This document shows positions 1 through 5,513 of a DNA stretch of 7,381 nt, piece after piece. Position 1 is the first letter of the stretch. Each line of letters starts with the position of its first letter. The notes beneath the pieces were generated by a model. The model saw only the letters and a list, made by a program, of their open reading frames with translations, searched no databases and had not been told where the DNA came from. The DNA comes from an uncultured Lachnospiraceae bacterium (GTDB lineage Bacteria; Bacillota_A; Clostridia; Lachnospirales; Lachnospiraceae). The DNA lies in the NCBI GenBank assembly GCA_905200565.1, contig CAJKKX010000110.1:1-7381 (forward strand), written 5' to 3'. The position numbers and the translations under genes were made by a program.

Positions 1-464
1 CAGCTGCCTGCCTTCTGGAGCTGGGGCTCATCGACGAGACCGGTTACATGAAGGAGCCGTATTTCTTTTCGGAGAATGTCAGCCTGACACAGAAGGATAT
101 CCGTGAACTGCAGCTTGCCAAGGCGGCAATCGCCGCCGGAATCCGGCTTCTCTGCCGGAGGCGGGGCGTAAAACCGGAGGAAATCCGCACGCTTCTGCTG
201 GCGGGGGCGTTCGGAAACTATCTTGCCCCGGAGAGCGCCTGCGCAATCGGGCTGCTGCCGCTGGTTCTAAAGGAGCGCATCATTCCGGTTGGGAATGCCG
301 CCGGAGCGGGAGCGCGGCTTGCCGTTCTGTCTGAGGCGGAATTTGCCCGCAGCCGTGAAATGGCTGCCCGCGCGGATTTTCTGGAGCTTGCGTGCGAAGC
401 GGATTTTATGGATGTGTATGTGGACGAAATGAGTTTTGCAAAGGAGGATTTCTATGGAATATAA
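1..464 (+). CDS. RACo-like corrinoid-activating ATPase, C-terminal part (5' end outside window)
   Basis: This is the last 153 codons of an ASKHA-type ATPase of the RACo/DUF4445 family, the reductive activator of corrinoid proteins. The frame is open from position 3, so the gene begins upstream; the ATG at 48 is internal. Family members couple ATP hydrolysis to reduction of inactive Co(II) cobalamin to Co(I) on the partner corrinoid protein, using an N-terminal 2Fe-2S domain that is not visible here. The visible part has the C-terminal signatures: LLLAGAFGNYL, then a P-E-S-A-x-x-I-G-L-L-P segment, then PVGNAAGAGARLAVLS and a terminal stretch rich in acidic and aromatic residues. Its stop overlaps the next gene's start by 11 bases, implying translational coupling. 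The corrinoid protein at 3729-4367 is its likely client, although the two lie in separate transcription units on either side of the regulator. The family call is secure; the specific partner is inferred. Confidence 0.88.
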   Translation, partial: AACLLELGLIDETGYMKEPYFFSENVSLTQKDIRELQLAKAAIAAGIRLLCRRRGVKPEEIRTLLLAGAFGNYLAPESACAIGLLPLVLKERIIPVGNAAGAGARLAVLSEAEFARSREMAARADFLELACEADFMDVYVDEMSFAKEDFYGI

Positions 465-986
465 GGACTGGGAAAAAATGGCGCTGGAGATTGGATTCAG
501 CTATGCGGCGCATTTAAACTGCGATACGATTGAGCTGCGGCAGGAGGTGCGGGACATGTGCGGCGCGAATACCTGCGGCATGTACGGAAAGAATCTTGCC
601 TGTCCGCCCGCCTGCGGCACACTGGAGGAATGCCGGAGGGCGCTGGAGGGACACCGGGAAGGCATCATCGTCCAGACTGTGGGCGATATAGAGGACAGCC
701 TGGACTTTGAGGGAATGCAGAAGGCGGAGGCTCTTCACAAAAAGCATTTCTACGAAATGGCGGAAAAGCTGCGCAAGATTTGTCCGCAGGTTCTGCCGCT
801 GGCTGCGGCTGCTGCACCGTCTGTAAGACCTGCGCCGGTCCGGAGGGAAACTGCCGCTTCCCGGAAAAAAGAATCTCCTCCCTGGAAGCGTTTGGAATCG
901 TGGTCAGCGATTTATGCAAAAGTAATGGAATCGGCTATTACTACGGACCGCAGAAAATAGCGTATACCTCCTGCTACGTACTATGA
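454..986 (+). pseudogene. DUF2284 cysteine-rich predicted metal-binding protein, frameshifted
   Basis: The start is ATG 454, with AAGGAGG at 441-447 six bases upstream; an in-frame ATG at 436 lies before that site and is rejected. The N-terminal part carries the family's cysteine cluster (Cys36, Cys41, Cys50-Pro-Pro, Cys54). After about codon 118 this frame turns into Ala/Pro/Arg-rich nonsense and stops at 960. From about 807 the frame one base back reads the expected C-terminal half: CCTVCKTC, then CRFPEK, a S-S-L-E-A-F-G-I segment and a Y-Y-Y-G-P ending, stopping at 986. Restoring one G near 807-808 gives LAAGCCTVCKTC and a continuous product of about 177 residues, a normal length for the family. 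A one-base deletion or a sequencing error is therefore the simplest reading. DUF2284 proteins are predicted to bind metal or an Fe-S cluster and have no established reaction. The 11-base overlap with the RACo-like gene suggests a redox or metal role in corrinoid activation, but that is inference. Confidence 0.82.
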
Positions 987-1005
987 AAGCCCCGTCTCCA
1001 TGCAG

Positions 1006-1038
1006 GAGTGCGGTGGGAGCTTGCTCACACGGGCACTC
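1006..1038. terminator. Imperfect hairpin between convergent genes
   Basis: Only 54 bases separate the stop of the DUF2284 gene (986) from the stop of the regulator gene (1041-1043). They contain an imperfect stem. GAGTGC (1006-1011) pairs with GCACTC (1033-1038). Inside it, GTG (1013-1015) pairs with CAC (1028-1030), and GAG (1017-1019) pairs with CTC (1024-1026) around a CTTG loop. No T-run follows on either strand, so if it terminates transcription it is not a canonical intrinsic terminator. It may simply limit read-through between the two converging genes. Confidence 0.35.
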
Positions 1039-1040
1039 TA

Positions 1041-2573
1041 TTATTCCTGCTCCCGTTCCTCCTCCATATCAATCAGCCGGAAGGAAAGCAGCAGATACAG
1101 CAGCTCGTCGGGGTCCGACAAATCGCTTTTCAGAATATGCTGTATCCGGTCCAGCCGGTACAGCAGCGTACTGCGGTGGATAAACAGCGCATTTGCCGTT
1201 TTTGTCGCACTCTGCTGGTTCTCCAGGTAGCACCGCAGCGTCTGGAAAAGCTGGGACTGATTTTTTTCTGATTCATATTTTAAGGTAAGAAGCTTCTCGT
1301 GACATACCATGTACGCGGGAAGCTTTTTTGTGGTCTGCTCCAGCAGATAGGTCAGGGCAATGTCATTAAAATGATGAATCCACTGGTGCGGATGTTTCCG
1401 GGAACCGACCCCCATAGAAAGGGAAGCCTGCACGTACTGCCTGTGAAAGTTGAAATGTCCCAGCATCTTCCGGCTGTATCCGGCGGTCAGAAAGCTGTCG
1501 CGGATAAAGCCGGCTAATTTTTGCTCGATTTCCGACTCCGACAGATGACAGAGATCCAGATTGATATACGCCACGATATTTCCTTTGTGCGTTACGGCGC
1601 AGGAGGCGGGCACCATGTTTTCGATATAACTGCAGATGGAACGATGGGTCAGATTTTTATAATCCATCTGCTCCGTTTTCAGAAAGAGGCAGAGGTAATA
1701 ATGGGAAGAAAGCCACCCGCAGGCGGTGAGCTGACGGCTGATTTCCACATAATCCGCGCTGGAATCTGTCAGAACGGCCCGGAAAATCTGACGGAGCTGG
1801 CGGCGGGCGTCGTGGCTGTCCACGATATTGGTGGACATCGCATGGGAAATGACCCGCGCGAGGTACTCCAGAATAAAACCGAAGGTATCGTCGAGCGGAA
1901 TCTCGCCCGGAGTGACCAGCAGACGGTAAAGCGTCCGGTCAAATTTCCGGATATTGACGCAGAGACTGGGACCGGCAATCCCGTTTCCGGGATAATAGAA
2001 ATATCCGATCCGGTGGAAAGCCTCCGCGTAAGCGGGGTCCTGCTTCAGCGCCATAATCAGGTCGGCGGTGTTCTCCGTGGAGCCGAGTACCGGGGTGGCA
2101 AGCTCTCCGAAAGGACTGTTTCTGGAAGCAATGATAGTGAAATCCATGCTGATGACTATGCTGGGATTGGATATGATGGAGCCGGTGAGGTCCAGCAGAT
2201 TCTGGATGGAACCGTTCATCATCCGGGATTCAAAAAGCGCCTGGTTCCATTCCTCATATTTGCGGAAAATCTGCGTTACTGTCTCCGCCAGCGCCTCCGG
2301 GTCTGCGCCCGGAACCAGACAGAGATTCGGGGTTTCCTTAAGGAGCGCGGAATCGGCGGGCTCCGTCACAATCAGCAGGCTGTGCAGGGGATTTTGCAGA
2401 AAATCCGGGAGGATTTCCGGCGCAATCCAGACCAGATTGCCGGTAAAGGGCGCGTCCGGTCTGTGGCAGACGCCGTATTTCAGACACGGAGAGGTGGTGA
2501 GACGGGTGGAAGCGTCTGTCTGGGGGTACGTTTTCTTTAAATGCCATACAATCAGGCGGGGACTTAAATCCAT
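1041..2573 (-). CDS. PucR-type transcriptional regulator
   Basis: This encodes a 510-residue DNA-binding regulator. The best-supported domain is the C-terminal PucR helix-turn-helix: residues about 441-500 hold a Q-L-F-Q-T-L-R-x-Y-L-E-N lead-in, then TANALFIHRSTLLYRLDRI, the usual 'small steps to a winged-helix-like DNA reader' of this family. Residues about 285-395 fit the degenerate GGDEF-like (CdaR) middle domain. Residues about 130-250, beginning with N-P-S-I-V-I-S-M-D-F, look like a GAF-like sensor. The first 120 residues resemble the variable N-terminal region of clostridial PucR proteins. The start is ATG at 2573, preceded by AGGGAG and by a good promoter. The frame stays open for another 34 codons to 2675, but that extension runs through the promoter and palindrome and is rejected. 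The gene is divergent from the methyltransferase operon, so it most likely controls that operon, sensing its substrate or a methyl/corrinoid-related signal. The ligand is unknown. Family call firm; target inferred. Confidence 0.88.
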   Translation of the reverse strand: MDLSPRLIVWHLKKTYPQTDASTRLTTSPCLKYGVCHRPDAPFTGNLVWIAPEILPDFLQNPLHSLLIVTEPADSALLKETPNLCLVPGADPEALAETVTQIFRKYEEWNQALFESRMMNGSIQNLLDLTGSIISNPSIVISMDFTIIASRNSPFGELATPVLGSTENTADLIMALKQDPAYAEAFHRIGYFYYPGNGIAGPSLCVNIRKFDRTLYRLLVTPGEIPLDDTFGFILEYLARVISHAMSTNIVDSHDARRQLRQIFRAVLTDSSADYVEISRQLTACGWLSSHYYLCLFLKTEQMDYKNLTHRSICSYIENMVPASCAVTHKGNIVAYINLDLCHLSESEIEQKLAGFIRDSFLTAGYSRKMLGHFNFHRQYVQASLSMGVGSRKHPHQWIHHFNDIALTYLLEQTTKKLPAYMVCHEKLLTLKYESEKNQSQLFQTLRCYLENQQSATKTANALFIHRSTLLYRLDRIQHILKSDLSDPDELLYLLLSFRLIDMEEEREQE

Positions 2574-2597
2574 AGCGAGGCTCCCTTCTTTCTTTTT

Positions 2598-2626
2598 ATC
2601 ATACCGCCATGCGCGGAAAATGGCAA
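2598..2626 (-). promoter_or_regulatory. Sigma-A-type promoter of the PucR regulator gene
   Basis: On the minus strand TTGCCA (2626-2621) and TATGAT (2603-2598) are separated by 17 bases, close to the consensus TTGACA-17-TATAAT. Transcription would begin near 2591, leaving a leader of about 18 bases that contains AGGGAG ahead of ATG 2573. The palindrome at 2631-2657 begins four bases upstream of the -35 box, a position suited to autoregulation. Confidence 0.7.
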
Positions 2627-2630
2627 GAAG

Positions 2631-2657
2631 TGTTTTCCTACAATTTGTAGGAAAACA
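2631..2657. promoter_or_regulatory. 27-bp perfect palindrome, probable regulator operator
   Basis: TGTTTTCCTACAA (2631-2643) is followed by a single central T (2644) and its exact reverse complement (2645-2657): 13 matching pairs with no mismatch. It sits between two divergent promoters, 4 bases from the regulator's -35 box and 27 bases upstream of the operon's -35 box. No T-run follows either arm and the one-base centre is too short for an RNA loop without losing pairs, so a protein-binding site is much more likely than a terminator. The neighbouring PucR-type protein is the natural candidate to bind it. The centre falls about 76 bases before the inferred operon start, which would suit an activator. 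Confidence 0.75.
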
Positions 2658-2684
2658 AGGGTGAAAAAAGGACATATCTGCAAA

Positions 2685-2713
2685 TAGATAATCGCAAAAA
2701 GCTATGTTACAAT
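2685..2713 (+). promoter_or_regulatory. Extended -10 promoter of the methyltransferase operon
   Basis: TACAAT (2708-2713) is preceded by TGT (2705-2707), giving an extended -10 element. A weak -35 box, TAGATA (2685-2690), lies 17 bases upstream. Transcription would start near 2720, leaving about 50 bases of leader before ATG 2769. The poor -35 box together with a palindrome further upstream fits a promoter that needs an activator. Confidence 0.6.
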
Positions 2714-2731
2714 GGGCTTACAGAAAAGAAC

Positions 2732-2741
2732 AGGACGTCCT
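2732..2741. repeat. Short perfect palindrome in the operon leader
   Basis: AGGACGTCCT is a 10-bp perfect palindrome lying just downstream of the inferred transcription start of the methyltransferase operon. It could be an accessory operator, but at this length chance occurrence is quite possible. It shares no clear sequence with the 27-bp palindrome. Confidence 0.25.
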
Positions 2742-2768
2742 TAAAATTGTGGAATATGGAGGTGTAAT

Positions 2769-3572
2769 ATGATTATTATCGGGGAAAAAATTAACGGTTC
2801 TATCCCGGCGGTAGCGGAGGCGATTGCTAACAGAGACGCTGAATTTATCAAAAACCGCGCCCGTATGCAGGATGAAGCGGGAGCGACCTTTATCGACTGC
2901 TGCGCGTCCGTGCCGGAGGCGGAGGAGGTGGAAACGCTGAAATGGATGATTGACTGTATCCAGGAAGCGACGGACCTTCCGATTTCCGTGGACAGTCCGA
3001 GCGCGCGGGTGCTTGCAGAGGTGATTCCGTACTGTAAAAAGCCTGGTCTGGTAAATTCTGTTTCCGGCGAGGGCGATAAGATGGAAATCATTTTCCCGCT
3101 GATTGCGGACACGAAATGGGAGGTCATCTGCCTGCTCTCCGACGATACAGGAATTCCAAAGACAGCGGCGGACCGGCTGCGGGTCTTTGACCGGGTGCTG
3201 GAGACGGCCGGGAAGTATCACATCAGTCAGTCCAGAATGCATATCGACCCGCTGGTGGAAATGCTCTGTACTTCGGAGGACGGCATTGCCATGAACGTAA
3301 AGGTTATCAGCACTGTGCGGAAGCGCTGTCCGGATATCCATATTACGGCGGCGGTCAGCAATATATCCTTCAATCTTCCTGTCCGGAAGATGATTAATCT
3401 GGGCTTCACGGTACTCGCCATGAACGCCGGGCTGGACAGCGCCATCCTGGATCCCACCAACCGGGACATGATGGGAATCATTTACGCTACAGAGGCGCTT
3501 CTGGGCGAGGATGAATATTGCATGGAATATATCAGCGCATACCGGGAAGGTATTTTCGGACCGAAGAAGTAG
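2769..3572 (+). CDS. Methyltetrahydrofolate-type corrinoid methyltransferase (methyltransferase II)
   Basis: This is a 267-residue single-domain pterin-binding TIM-barrel protein of the AcsE/MtgA/MetH-pterin-domain family. Such enzymes move a methyl group between the cobalamin of a corrinoid protein and tetrahydrofolate. The family pattern is clear: GEKING (residues 5-10) at the N terminus, an S-V-D-S segment with Asp75, L-V-N-S with Asn96, H-I-D-P with Asp160, and A-V-S-N with Asn198. These match the conserved Asp/Asn pterin- and methyl-binding positions of the family. The length is typical of the free-standing form. GGAGG at 2758-2762 lies six bases before the ATG. It is first in the operon with the corrinoid protein and the UroD-family methyltransferase, so it most likely acts as methyltransferase II, passing the methyl from the corrinoid to tetrahydrofolate. 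The family is firm; the direction in the cell is inferred from the neighbours. Confidence 0.92.
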   Translation: MIIIGEKINGSIPAVAEAIANRDAEFIKNRARMQDEAGATFIDCCASVPEAEEVETLKWMIDCIQEATDLPISVDSPSARVLAEVIPYCKKPGLVNSVSGEGDKMEIIFPLIADTKWEVICLLSDDTGIPKTAADRLRVFDRVLETAGKYHISQSRMHIDPLVEMLCTSEDGIAMNVKVISTVRKRCPDIHITAAVSNISFNLPVRKMINLGFTVLAMNAGLDSAILDPTNRDMMGIIYATEALLGEDEYCMEYISAYREGIFGPKK

Positions 3573-3586
3573 ATGCCGGATGGCAT
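3573..3586 (+). repeat. Small hairpin after the first operon gene
   Basis: ATGCC (3573-3577) and GGCAT (3582-3586) pair around a GGAT loop directly after the stop codon. AGAAG (3565-3569) and CTTCT (3594-3598) could form an outer clamp. There is no T-run, so it is not an intrinsic terminator. It is one of several possible stems in the 156-base spacer before the corrinoid-protein gene. Confidence 0.35.
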
Positions 3587-3616
3587 GAATGCGCTTCTGC
3601 GAAAAAGAATAAAATT

Positions 3617-3636
3617 GCAGGAAATACAATTCCTGC
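3617..3636 (+). repeat. Hairpin in the spacer before the corrinoid-protein gene
   Basis: GCAGGAA (3617-3623) and TTCCTGC (3630-3636) form a perfect 7-bp stem with a six-base loop, extendable by two T-G pairs. A GGG follows rather than a T-run, so transcription should continue. It may protect or mark the downstream message. Confidence 0.5.
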
Positions 3637-3654
3637 GGGTATTTACAGGATGCA

Positions 3655-3689
3655 GTGCAGACACCCATGCACGGTTTTGTGTCCGTGGG
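3655..3689 (+). promoter_or_regulatory. Set of mutually exclusive stems upstream of the corrinoid-protein gene
   Basis: Three overlapping pairings are possible: GTGCA (3655-3659) with TGCAC (3668-3672); GACAC (3660-3664) with GTGTC (3679-3683); and CACGG (3670-3674) with CCGTG (3683-3687), extendable by CC/GG. They share bases and cannot all form together. They end about 25 bases before the AGGAGG at 3715-3720. This could be a translation- or stability-control element, but each stem is short and a chance origin is possible. No known riboswitch class is recognised. Confidence 0.3.
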
Positions 3690-3728
3690 AATGAAAAAAT
3701 GCCAATAAAATGACAGGAGGTATTATAT

Positions 3729-4367
3729 ATGGCAGGAATTCAGGAAGTATACGAACTTGTAGTAAAGGGAAAGGCGAAGAAGGTTGCGCCGGCGGTGGAA
3801 GCCGCGCTGGAAGAGGGCTGCGAGCCGGTGGCAATTCTTAATGAGGGCATGATCGCGGCGATGGATGAGGTCGGCGTGAAGTTTAAAAACGGTGAGATTT
3901 TTGTCCCGGAAATGCTGGTGGCGGCAAAAGCGATGAAAAACGGCGTGGCGGTGTTAAAGCCGTATCTTTCCTCAGGAGAATCCGGAGCGGCGGGCAAGGT
4001 CATTATCGGAACGGTTGCGGGCGACCTTCATGATATCGGCAAGAATCTGGTAGCGATGATGCTGGAATCCTCCGGATTTGAGGTAATCGATCTGGGCGTG
4101 GATGTTGCCAAAGAAAAATTTGTGGAAGCGTTTGAAGAAAATCCGGATACGAAAATTATCTGCTGCTCTGCGCTTCTGACGACGACGATGCCGGCGCTGC
4201 GCGACACGGTTGCGCTGCTTAATACGCTGCCGGAGAGAAGCAGGATCAAGGTCATGGTGGGCGGAGCGCCCATTAATGCGAAATTTGCAGAGGAAATCGG
4301 TGCGGACGCTTATACAGAGGACGCCGCTTCCTGTGCACAGAAGGCAAAGGAGCTGACAGCGGCTTAA
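3729..4367 (+). CDS. Methyl-carrying corrinoid (cobalamin-binding) protein
   Basis: This 212-residue protein is the methyl shuttle of the system, belonging to the MtaC/MttC/MtgC/OdmA-type corrinoid proteins. Residues 1-85 form the helical cap domain and contain F-K-N-G-E-I-F-V-P-E-M, typical of that domain. Residues about 88-212 are the Rossmann-like B12-binding domain. It carries the DxHxxG signature as D99-L-H101-D-I-G104, with His101 the expected lower cobalt ligand, followed by S148-A-L and GGAP (178-181), which line the nucleotide tail pocket. Both domains are complete. AGGAGG at 3715-3720 sits eight bases before the ATG, one of the strongest ribosome sites here, fitting the need for abundant carrier protein. 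It lies between the genes for methyltransferases II and I, its two likely partners; the RACo-like protein would reactivate it. Family assignment is very secure, the natural methyl donor is not known. Confidence 0.95.
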   Translation: MAGIQEVYELVVKGKAKKVAPAVEAALEEGCEPVAILNEGMIAAMDEVGVKFKNGEIFVPEMLVAAKAMKNGVAVLKPYLSSGESGAAGKVIIGTVAGDLHDIGKNLVAMMLESSGFEVIDLGVDVAKEKFVEAFEENPDTKIICCSALLTTTMPALRDTVALLNTLPERSRIKVMVGGAPINAKFAEEIGADAYTEDAASCAQKAKELTAA

Positions 4368-4390
4368 AATGGAAAAAAGGAGGGCTTTAC

Positions 4391-5425
4391 ATGCTAACTG
4401 CAAAACAGAATATGATTGAATGCATGAAGGGAGGAAATCCGGACCGGTTTGTCAATCAGTATGAGGCAATCGCGCTTCTGTATCATCCGTTTATGTTTGC
4501 CAGTCCGCTTCTTCAGAAGGGAATGGAAAATGTGAAAAACGCCTGGGGAGTGACCAACACCTTCCCTGAGGGGACGCCGGGTTCCTTCCCCGTACATACC
4601 CCGGATAAGATTGTTGTCCAGGATATTGAGCACTGGAAGGATTACGTGCACGCGCCGTCACTGGATTTTTCGCAGGAGCAGTGGGATCAGTGCAAGGCGA
4701 TGTACGACGCAGTTGACGGGGAGAAAGCGTTTAAGGCGGCTTTCGTGGCGCCCGGTCTGTTCGAACAGAGCCATCATCTTTGCGAAATGGTCAGAGCGCT
4801 GACATATTATATCGAGTATGAGGATGAAATGCACGATATGATTAAGTATCTGACGGAGTGGGAGCTGAAGCTGGCGGAGGGTATCTGCAGCCACCTGCAT
4901 CCGGATATGCTGTTTCATCACGATGACTGGGGCGGACACGACAGCACCTTTTTAAGTCCCGGTATGTTTGAGGAATTTTTCCTGGAGCCGTACAAGGAAA
5001 TTTATGGTTATTATAAGAGCCACGGCGTACAGTATGTGGTTCATCACTCTGACAGCTATGCGGCGACGCTGGTTCCGGACATGATTGAGATGGGCATCGA
5101 TGTATTCCAGGGCTGCATGGAGACAAACAAGGTAGATGAGCTTCTGGTAAAATATGAGGGCAAAATCAGCTTTATGGGCTGCATCGAAAATGCGGATGTG
5201 GATTTTGAGGACTGGACAGATGAAAACTGCGAGAAGGTCGTCCGGAGAGTCTGCGACAAATACGGCATGAAGCATTTTATCCCCTGCATTGCCCAGGGCG
5301 GTCCCGGCTCCGTATATCCGGGTGTGTACATGTCCCTGACAAACGCAATCGATAAGCTTAACAAAGAAAAATTTGGAATCGAAGATCCCGATTCCGCACG
5401 TATCCCGATAAATATTATGTTCTGA
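4391..5425 (+). CDS. UroD-superfamily methyltransferase (probable substrate-specific methyltransferase I)
   Basis: This 344-residue protein belongs to the uroporphyrinogen decarboxylase superfamily, in the branch that includes MtaA/MtbA and the ether-cleaving methyltransferases I of acetogens. A heme-pathway role is unlikely given the neighbours and the lack of the usual N-terminal decarboxylase arginine motif. Visible marks are H-H-D-D-W-G-G (176-182), typical of the UroD-like methyltransferases, V-V-H-H-S-D-S (216-222) on the next barrel strand, and single cysteines at 242, 264 and 299. At the position where MtaA/MtbA have the zinc ligands His-x-Cys, this protein has His218-His219-Ser-Asp221. 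Any metal site must therefore use other residues. AAGGAGG (4377-4383) lies seven bases before ATG. Third in the operon, it presumably demethylates an external substrate and charges the corrinoid protein. An aryl methyl ether is a plausible substrate by analogy with O-demethylase operons, but another methylated compound is possible. Confidence 0.85.
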   Translation: MLTAKQNMIECMKGGNPDRFVNQYEAIALLYHPFMFASPLLQKGMENVKNAWGVTNTFPEGTPGSFPVHTPDKIVVQDIEHWKDYVHAPSLDFSQEQWDQCKAMYDAVDGEKAFKAAFVAPGLFEQSHHLCEMVRALTYYIEYEDEMHDMIKYLTEWELKLAEGICSHLHPDMLFHHDDWGGHDSTFLSPGMFEEFFLEPYKEIYGYYKSHGVQYVVHHSDSYAATLVPDMIEMGIDVFQGCMETNKVDELLVKYEGKISFMGCIENADVDFEDWTDENCEKVVRRVCDKYGMKHFIPCIAQGGPGSVYPGVYMSLTNAIDKLNKEKFGIEDPDSARIPINIMF

Positions 5426-5441
5426 TATCAGACAAAAGCTG

Positions 5442-5464
5442 CGCCCGGTCATTCAGACCGGGCG
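5442..5464. terminator. Bidirectional terminator hairpin between convergent operons
   Basis: CGCCCGGTC (5442-5450) and GACCGGGCG (5456-5464) form a perfect 9-bp GC-rich stem with a five-base loop. On the minus strand the stem is followed after CAGC by TTTT, so it best resembles an intrinsic terminator for the ABC transporter operon. On the plus strand the following tract is weak in T. A second, outer pairing of AAAGCTGC (5435-5442) with GCAGCTTT (5488-5495) could enclose it. Confidence 0.7.
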
Positions 5465-5513
5465 TCGTACTATTCTCTCCGTTCGCAGCAGCTTTCGCAA
5501 ATCCATTTAAAAA

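Noticed and set aside
795..830. Programmed ribosomal frameshift in the DUF2284 gene
   Set aside because: The direction would be -1, but there is no slippery heptamer or clear downstream stimulator, and the family is normally encoded in one frame. A one-base deletion or sequencing error is simpler.
1521..2540. Long plus-strand open frame of 339 codons inside the regulator gene
   Set aside because: It is antisense to a well-supported PucR-type protein, has no ribosome site or recognisable domain, and its composition is that of a GC-biased shadow frame.
2631..2657. Palindrome as a transcription terminator
   Set aside because: It lies upstream of both divergent promoters, has a one-base centre and no following T-run.
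2574..2675. 34-codon N-terminal extension of the regulator
   Set aside because: It would run through the regulator's own promoter and the palindrome, and has no good ribosome site. ATG 2573 has AGGGAG and starts a normal family N terminus.
2714..2768. Cobalamin or other riboswitch in the operon leader
   Set aside because: The leader is only about 50 bases and shows no cobalamin-box-like sequence or multi-stem fold.
2718..3668. Minus-strand open frame of 316 codons over the methyltransferase II gene
   Set aside because: It is antisense to a gene with all family residues conserved, lacks recognisable motifs, and runs into the operon leader.
3655..3728. Internal promoter before the corrinoid-protein gene
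   Set aside because: TTGTGT (3677-3682) and TAAAAT (3706-3711) are 23 bases apart, too far for a working pair.
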